A DNA stretch of 64,000 nucleotides, taken from the NCBI GenBank assembly GCA_900129595.1, contig FQWG01000004.1:124001-188000 (forward strand), in the 5' to 3' direction. This DNA comes from Flavobacterium frigidimaris (GTDB lineage: Bacteria > Bacteroidota > Bacteroidia > Flavobacteriales > Flavobacteriaceae). Both the position numbers and the translations under genes were made by a program. The notes under the pieces are model-generated. The model made no database searches and was not told the DNA's origin. It worked only from the letters and a program-made list of their open reading frames with translations. Shown here piece after piece: positions 59,536 to 64,000 of this stretch. How positions within the stretch are numbered: position 1 is the first letter of the stretch; the number at the start of each line of letters is the position of its first letter.

Positions 59536-60000
59536 TTATTCTTTCAATTTTTCTAAAAGCAGTTTAAAATCCTTTGGGTTAAGATAACTATTGTATTGTA
59601 GGATTATCTCTCGTTTTTCATTCAGAACACACAAAATGGGATACACAATTTGATTGTTCATGGTTCCCAATTGCAATGCCAGTTCATGAACGCCAACATT
59701 ATTTCCGGATGGTTTGTATTTAAAAGTCTGATTATTAAAAGTAATATCTCGTTTTTCCTCGGCATTCAAATCAATAAAATAAAAATCTGAATTCAGTTTA
59801 TCAATGATTTCCTGATTTCTGAAAGTCGTTTGTTTCATTCTTTGGCAAAACTGGCACCAATCAGTATGAATGAAAACGATAATTTTTCTCTTTTGAATTT
59901 GCTGCAAACTATCAATCGCCTCAAAAGATCTGCTTTGCAATTGGCAAAATCCAGGTGAAGTTATTCCGAAGAAGATTATAAGTAAAATTAGCTTTTTCAT
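59536..60000 (-). CDS. Exported thioredoxin-family protein
   Basis: 154 residues. A signal peptide (MKKLILLIIFFGITSPGFCQ) is followed by a thioredoxin-like fold with active site CQFC (C49, C52) in VFIHTDWCQFCQRMKQTTFR, a DUF255/thioredoxin-like arrangement. Predicted periplasmic disulfide reductant or isomerase. It lies between the lycopene cyclase gene (18 bp) and the TonB-dependent receptor. Confidence 0.9.
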   Translation of the reverse strand: MKKLILLIIFFGITSPGFCQLQSRSFEAIDSLQQIQKRKIIVFIHTDWCQFCQRMKQTTFRNQEIIDKLNSDFYFIDLNAEEKRDITFNNQTFKYKPSGNNVGVHELALQLGTMNNQIVYPILCVLNEKREIILQYNSYLNPKDFKLLLEKLKE

Positions 60001-60043
60001 TTTGTGTTGGTTTTTGCCACAGATTAAAAGGATTATAACAGAT

Positions 60044-60108
60044 TGTCACCCTGAGCGAAGTCGAAGGCTTGTCTGTTGGATCGGGCTTCGACTCCGCTCA
60101 GCCTGACA
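60044..60108. repeat. 65-bp palindromic REP-like repeat, copy 2
   Basis: The ends TGTCACCCTGAGCGAAGTCG and (reverse) TGTCAGGCTGAGCGGAGTCG pair around a variable loop. The reverse complement of the copy at 30233-30297 aligns over all 65 positions with differences mainly in the loop. It is nested inside a second degenerate inverted repeat (TTGCCACAGATT near 60014; ATCCGTGTGCC near 60150) of the ACGGATT/CAGATT type. Confidence 0.75.
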
Positions 60109-60165
60109 AATGCCTATAAAAAAATCAGTGTAAATCCGTTTGATCAGCGTTATCCGTGTGCCATT

Positions 60166-62427
60166 TTACCTCAAAGTATATCGCAATCCAAAAAAACCAC
60201 GAATTGTTTGGTTTTGCCCGTAAACATAAGTCGTATCAAAAGTCAAACCGTAAGGATTATCAGGTGTAACCAAAGCTTTTCCAGCCGAATCATATTGCAC
60301 GTTTTTATCAAAAGGATCATTGGTTCTTGAAATCAAAAACGGATTATTTCGTTTTGGTGTAAAGTTCAATAGATTTTTTACTCCACCATACAATTCAAAA
60401 TTCTTCCATCCAAAATACGTAAACTGAATATTCTGAATACTATACCACGGCGAGTTGGGATCTCTCGGATCTAAATCACTCAACAAAGGCAGCTTCATAG
60501 GACTGTAAAGATTCCCTGTATAATCCAGTAATACATTCCACGGTTCTATTTTGTATGAAACACTCCAGGTTCCCGTGAATTTTTCGGTTAAGAGAGGTCT
60601 TTCAGAAATTCCGTCCTGAACATTTTTATTATCTAAAACCGTCGCTCCCAAAATAAATTTTAATCCGTTGGTGAAATTCAAATCAACATTAGTGCTGATT
60701 CCCTGACTTATTGCATAACCATTGATATTGTCGTAAATAATTTTGTTAGGGTCCGTTTCATAATCAGATATAATCTTGTTACTAAAGCGGGTATAAAAAA
60801 CCGTTGTTTCGATTCCGATAAAAGTTCCATTTGTAAAGTTTATTTTTTGAATGTAATTCAGATTCGCATTTACAGATCGTTCCGGTTTCAAATCACTTTT
60901 AATCACTACATCTCTTGAACCCGTAAGCGCTGCGTGATCTTCGGTAAATAAGTTTACAACACGAAATCCGGTTCCGGCATTCAAACGGAAAATTGTATTT
61001 TCATTCGTTTTCCATCGATAAGCAACTCTTGGTGTATAAATCGAACCGTGAATCGAGTTGTAATCGTAACGCATTCCTAACAAAACCTGACTTTTCGGCG
61101 AAAGCGTAATTTCATCCTGAACAAAAATTCCCGGCAACCAGGTACTTTCGGCTTCTTTTGTGGCAGTTGTATTATCGTCATAATACGAATATCGGGTAGC
61201 AATTCCGGCAAGGAAATCATTTCGGCCTATCTTTTTATCCCAGGTCAGTTGCAGGAAACCTATCTTTTGATTCGCGATGTACGATGTTGTTCCGTAGCGA
61301 CTGTCTTGGTAATGCACGTTTCCGGAAAAGGAAAGCATTAGTTTTTCTTCGAATGGCAATTGGTAACTTCCTATCAATTCTCCTCTTTTGGTATAAATAC
61401 TTTCTCCGTAAATTTCATCGCCGCCACGGTATTTTTTATCCCAACGCACGTCTCCGCCCCAGCGATCTTCATACATTCCGCGTGCTGCGATACTAAACAA
61501 ACGATTATTTTCTCTTTGAAAATTCCACTTATTAAAAACCGAAATTCTTTGCGAAAGCGTCACATCTGTAAAACCGTCTTTGTCTTTATCGACAACCTGA
61601 TTGTAATCGAAGTAATTGATTCCCAAAAGCGTTGTTGCTTTTTTGGTGGGATTAAATTTCATTCCCAAATCGACATTGGTTTCTAAATATGAAGTCGTGA
61701 AAACATCTGCCGAAAACAAAGGAGCATTGGTTGGATTTTTAGTAATAATGTTGATTAAACCTCCCACGGCTTCACTTCCGTAAAGAGAAGAAGCCGGACC
61801 TTTTACAATTTCAATTCTTTCTACCAGAGAATTAGGAATTCCGGATAATCCATACACCGTCGAAAGACTACTTACGATGGGCATTCCGTCAATCAAAACC
61901 AAAGTATACGGACCTTCTAATCCGTTAATATGAATATCACCCGTGTTACAAACACCACAATTAAGCTGTGGCCGAACACCATTGATATTTTGAAGTGCTT
62001 CGTAAATACTTGGAGTTGGATTTTTTTTGAAAAAAACTGGCGAATAAACCTCAACCGGAACAGCACTTTCTAATCGTTTCACGGCTTTTAAAGTTCCTGA
62101 AACTACAACTTCGTTAAGTTGATTTTCGTTATCGGTTAATTCAAAATCATACGATTGAATCGAATCTTTAATAACTTGTATTTTCTTCTTTATAGTTTGA
62201 AAACCTACTTGAGAAACCTGAATAGTATAATTTCCAACCGTAACATTTTCTAATGTATAATACCCTAAACTATCTGTAACTGTTTTATGTTTCGTTCCTG
62301 ATAACTGAACATTCACCCACTGTAATTTATGGCCTTCGCCAGAGATATATCCTGAAATAGTAGAAGTTTCCTGTGCGAATGAAATTTGCAAACCAAATAA
62401 AAGCAATATCAAAAATAGTTTTTTCAT
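60166..62427 (-). CDS. TonB-dependent receptor with CarboxypepD_reg domain
   Basis: 753 residues from the ATG at 62427 (MKKLFLILLLFGLQISFAQ). A CarboxypepD_reg-like domain spans about 25-100, the plug domain follows with LNCGVCNTGDIHINGLEGPY (C157 and C160) and PNSLVERIEIVKGPASSLYG, then a 22-strand barrel ending in the C-terminal aromatic-like FFGLRYTLR. The CxxC in the plug hints at a metal-linked substrate. It takes up a ligand across the outer membrane powered by TonB. A thioredoxin gene follows. Confidence 0.93.
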   Translation of the reverse strand: MKKLFLILLLFGLQISFAQETSTISGYISGEGHKLQWVNVQLSGTKHKTVTDSLGYYTLENVTVGNYTIQVSQVGFQTIKKKIQVIKDSIQSYDFELTDNENQLNEVVVSGTLKAVKRLESAVPVEVYSPVFFKKNPTPSIYEALQNINGVRPQLNCGVCNTGDIHINGLEGPYTLVLIDGMPIVSSLSTVYGLSGIPNSLVERIEIVKGPASSLYGSEAVGGLINIITKNPTNAPLFSADVFTTSYLETNVDLGMKFNPTKKATTLLGINYFDYNQVVDKDKDGFTDVTLSQRISVFNKWNFQRENNRLFSIAARGMYEDRWGGDVRWDKKYRGGDEIYGESIYTKRGELIGSYQLPFEEKLMLSFSGNVHYQDSRYGTTSYIANQKIGFLQLTWDKKIGRNDFLAGIATRYSYYDDNTTATKEAESTWLPGIFVQDEITLSPKSQVLLGMRYDYNSIHGSIYTPRVAYRWKTNENTIFRLNAGTGFRVVNLFTEDHAALTGSRDVVIKSDLKPERSVNANLNYIQKINFTNGTFIGIETTVFYTRFSNKIISDYETDPNKIIYDNINGYAISQGISTNVDLNFTNGLKFILGATVLDNKNVQDGISERPLLTEKFTGTWSVSYKIEPWNVLLDYTGNLYSPMKLPLLSDLDPRDPNSPWYSIQNIQFTYFGWKNFELYGGVKNLLNFTPKRNNPFLISRTNDPFDKNVQYDSAGKALVTPDNPYGLTFDTTYVYGQNQTIRGFFGLRYTLR

Positions 62428-62536
62428 TGTTGTAAAATTAAATTTAGACAAAACTAAAAATTATATTTGATAAATAATGTTTCTAGACCAAAAAACTTTT
62501 AAATATGCTTTAATTCAGTACTTTGGTTTTGTTTTC

Positions 62537-62681
62537 AACACATAGAAACATAGGTTTTATAGCGTCTTTTTCTAGAAAATAAAAAGAAAGCTTGCTTTCT
62601 AAAACATAGCCAAATTATGTGAATTGATGCAAAAGTGAAACGCCTTTTTTTGCAGTTTCAATAACTATGTTTCTATGTGTT
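62537..62681. repeat. MITE-like element, copy B
   Basis: Terminal inverted repeats AACACATAGAAACATAG (62537-62553) and CTATGTTTCTATGTGTT (62665-62681). The internal block AAGTGAAACGCCTTTTTT is at 62633-62650, 31 nt from the right end, as in copy A (9959-10101). The rest of the interior has diverged. It fills most of the 266-bp spacer between the receptor and oxidoreductase genes. Confidence 0.75.
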
Positions 62682-62693
62682 TAAAAAATAAGT

Positions 62694-63605
62694 CTAAACA
62701 AATTCCTCATCAATAATTTCCTTATTGATCATGGCTCCGGCAAAAGATCCTGAAGAAACCGCCATCGCAACTGATCTCGCCTGAATATGGCAATCGCCGC
62801 TGGCAAAAACTCCCGGAATTGTTGTTTTCTGAAAAGCATCTACTTTCAACAAACCATTTTCAGTCAGTTCGCAGCCTAAAGATTTTGGTAAGGGACAATG
62901 CTGTTCAAAAGGCGCTTTAAAATAAATAGCTTTAACGGCAATTTTAGTTTGATTTTTGAAAATAATCTGCTGAACATTTCCGTTTTGATGTTCTAAAGAC
63001 TCAATTTCATCCTCAATAATTTCAACTTTATGAGTTTTAAGAATTTGAGTTTGCTCTGCAGTTAGAGTCGATTTTCCGTTGTTAATCAATTTCAAATCTT
63101 TGGTCCAGTTTGATATCATTTTAGAAAATTCAAAACCCATATCGCCATTAGCGACGATTGCCGTTTTCTCTTTTTTTACTTCGTAACCGTGACAATACGG
63201 ACAATGCAAAACCGAAATTCCCCAACATTCAGCAAAACCCGGAATATCCGGCAGTAAATCTTTTATGCCAGTTGCGAACAATAGTTTTTTTGAAGTAAAG
63301 ATTTTTCCGGACTGAGTTTCGATTTCAAATCCCGATTCTGTTTTAATCGCGCTGATGGCAAGCCCATTATAAAAACTAACAGTTTCATAAAATTCTACCT
63401 GAGTTTTGGCTTTCGCCGAAATTACAGCGGGTTTTTCACCATCATGTGTGATAAAATTGTGCGAATGTGGCGTTTGTCTGTTGCAAGGCAAGCCACTATC
63501 GATAACCAAAACGTGTCGTAAAGAACGCCCCAAACTCATTGCAGCCGAAAGTCCGCTATAACTGCCACCGATAATGATAATGTCGTATTTATTGTTGTAC
63601 ATCAT
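62694..63605 (-). CDS. Thioredoxin-reductase-like FAD/NAD(P) oxidoreductase
   Basis: 303 residues. The FAD-binding motif is DIIIIGGSYSGLSAA (8-22), with a redox-like CPYC (C135, C138) in VLHCPYCHGYEV, an NAD-binding region near IVANGDMGFEF and a C-terminal FAD site GVFASGDCHIQARSVAMAV. The fold matches the low-molecular-weight TrxR family. The preceding gene encodes a MerC-domain protein, and the stop of that gene is 11 bp before this start, so the two are co-transcribed. Confidence 0.92.
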   Translation of the reverse strand: MMYNNKYDIIIIGGSYSGLSAAMSLGRSLRHVLVIDSGLPCNRQTPHSHNFITHDGEKPAVISAKAKTQVEFYETVSFYNGLAISAIKTESGFEIETQSGKIFTSKKLLFATGIKDLLPDIPGFAECWGISVLHCPYCHGYEVKKEKTAIVANGDMGFEFSKMISNWTKDLKLINNGKSTLTAEQTQILKTHKVEIIEDEIESLEHQNGNVQQIIFKNQTKIAVKAIYFKAPFEQHCPLPKSLGCELTENGLLKVDAFQKTTIPGVFASGDCHIQARSVAMAVSSGSFAGAMINKEIIDEEFV

Positions 63606-63616
63606 AGTTTTGTGAT

Positions 63617-63970
63617 TTAATGATTGCTATTTTTATGATTTTTATAATTCAAAAAATGCCCAACGATCATTCCGATTCCTCCAATAAAAATCAGATCGAG
63701 ATGAATATCCAGAAAAAGTTCAGTCAAAACACTGATCCAGATTAGTGCCATCGAAATAATCAGCACTGTAGAGATTAAAAGACTGGATTTATTTATAATT
63801 TTGAAAATGGCAAAAAGTCCCATGGTCGCAAAAAACAAATCGATAAATGGATTGTGACTTAAACCTAAAGGCAAAATCGTTAAAAGCGGAAAAACCAGAC
63901 AATGAACCAAACAAATGGTTGCACTTGAAATTCCTAAAATATCGTAAAAAGGTGTGGTAGATTTCTTCAT
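63617..63970 (-). CDS. MerC-domain membrane protein
   Basis: 117 residues, four predicted transmembrane helices (DILGISSATICLVHCLVFPL; PFIDLFFATMGLFAIFKII; LISTVLIISMALIWISVL; LDLIFIGGIGMIVGHFL). The CLVHC in helix 1 matches the MerC metal-thiolate site. MerC is a mercury transporter in some mer operons, but in Bacteroidota this domain also occurs near zinc or iron regulators. Upstream at 63982-63994 is TTGCTTAATGCAA, a weak dyad that could be a metal-regulator site. It runs off toward the right edge. Confidence 0.88.
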   Translation of the reverse strand: MKKSTTPFYDILGISSATICLVHCLVFPLLTILPLGLSHNPFIDLFFATMGLFAIFKIINKSSLLISTVLIISMALIWISVLTELFLDIHLDLIFIGGIGMIVGHFLNYKNHKNSNH

Positions 63971-64000
63971 TTTCAGTACATTTGCTTAATGCAATTTTGT

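Noticed and set aside
63982..63994. TTGCTTAATGCAA considered as a Zur/Fur box ahead of the MerC gene
   Set aside because: Only four paired bases on each side and the sequence is cut by the window edge; too weak to annotate.
1..64000. Search for tRNA, rRNA, tmRNA, prophage or integrase attachment sites
   Set aside because: No cloverleaf-like or rRNA-like sequence and no phage or integrase gene was seen by eye; a covariance-model search could still find a small RNA.

Overview
The window is chromosomal DNA of a low-GC member of the Bacteroidota, almost certainly Flavobacterium or a close relative. The reasons are: gliding-motility lipoprotein GldH next to a RicT/PSP1 protein and PBP1A; a protein with a type IX secretion (T9SS) C-terminal sorting domain; a CarboxypepD_reg/TonB-dependent receptor; many SPII lipoproteins; TAnnTTTG-type -7 promoter elements; and almost no Shine-Dalgarno sequences. 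No rRNA, tRNA, prophage, CRISPR array or classical insertion sequence was seen. Most genes are ordinary; the accessory signal is in the intergenic DNA and in a few clusters.

Layout. 1-7.3 kb: 5' part of lgt, serS, a left-handed beta-helix protein, a TPR/T9SS protein, a patatin-like lipase, a PKD lipoprotein, a DMP19-like protein and a 56-residue basic protein. 7.3-16 kb: a candidate structured RNA, an MBL-fold hydrolase, a YdeI/OmdA protein, a PhzF-like protein, a CDGSH protein, metG, a ParDE-like toxin-antitoxin pair and a DMT permease. 16-28 kb: HAD and CAT-like genes, an OmpA-family porin, ferritin, a Lys/Cys-rich mini-protein, DUF2461, a short SSB, a GNAT-nitrilase fusion, an M28 peptidase and a TPR protein. 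28-34 kb: a rhodanese divergent from a MetR-like LysR regulator, an SDR protein, a DNA-repair group (Ogt, a DnaQ-like exonuclease, an AlkZ-like protein) and an SpmA-SpmB fusion. 34-47 kb: a REP-associated tyrosine transposase (RAYT) between copies of its palindromes, class I fumarase, a PAS protein, DinB, a phosphatase, a small outer-membrane protein, CoA-transferase B and A, PBP1A, GldH and RicT. 47-53 kb: a co-directional group of two ankyrin proteins and four exported proteins, several with Ca-loop-like DxNxDGxxD motifs. 53-57 kb, minus strand: trhO, a second RAYT, trhP and a ferredoxin, predicted to make 5-hydroxyuridine at tRNA position 34. 57-64 kb: bacilliredoxin, a TPR protein, lycopene cyclase, thioredoxin, a TonB-dependent receptor, a thioredoxin-reductase-like flavoprotein and a MerC-domain protein.

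The most unusual observations are these. (1) Intergenic inverted arrays are built from degenerate 8-nt units that keep their phase over up to nine units although the unit sequence differs from locus to locus. (2) TrhO carries a C-terminal domain that is about half identical to the C-terminal domain of TrhP, and the two genes are neighbours separated only by a RAYT. (3) Two RAYT genes sit next to palindromic repeats, one set of which can form a three-way junction. (4) A non-coding element of about 140 bp with 17-20 bp terminal inverted repeats occurs twice, 52 kb apart. (5) An ankyrin/exported-protein cluster shares a 27-nt upstream motif with the OmpA-family gene. Family assignments come from reading motifs; no database search was possible.
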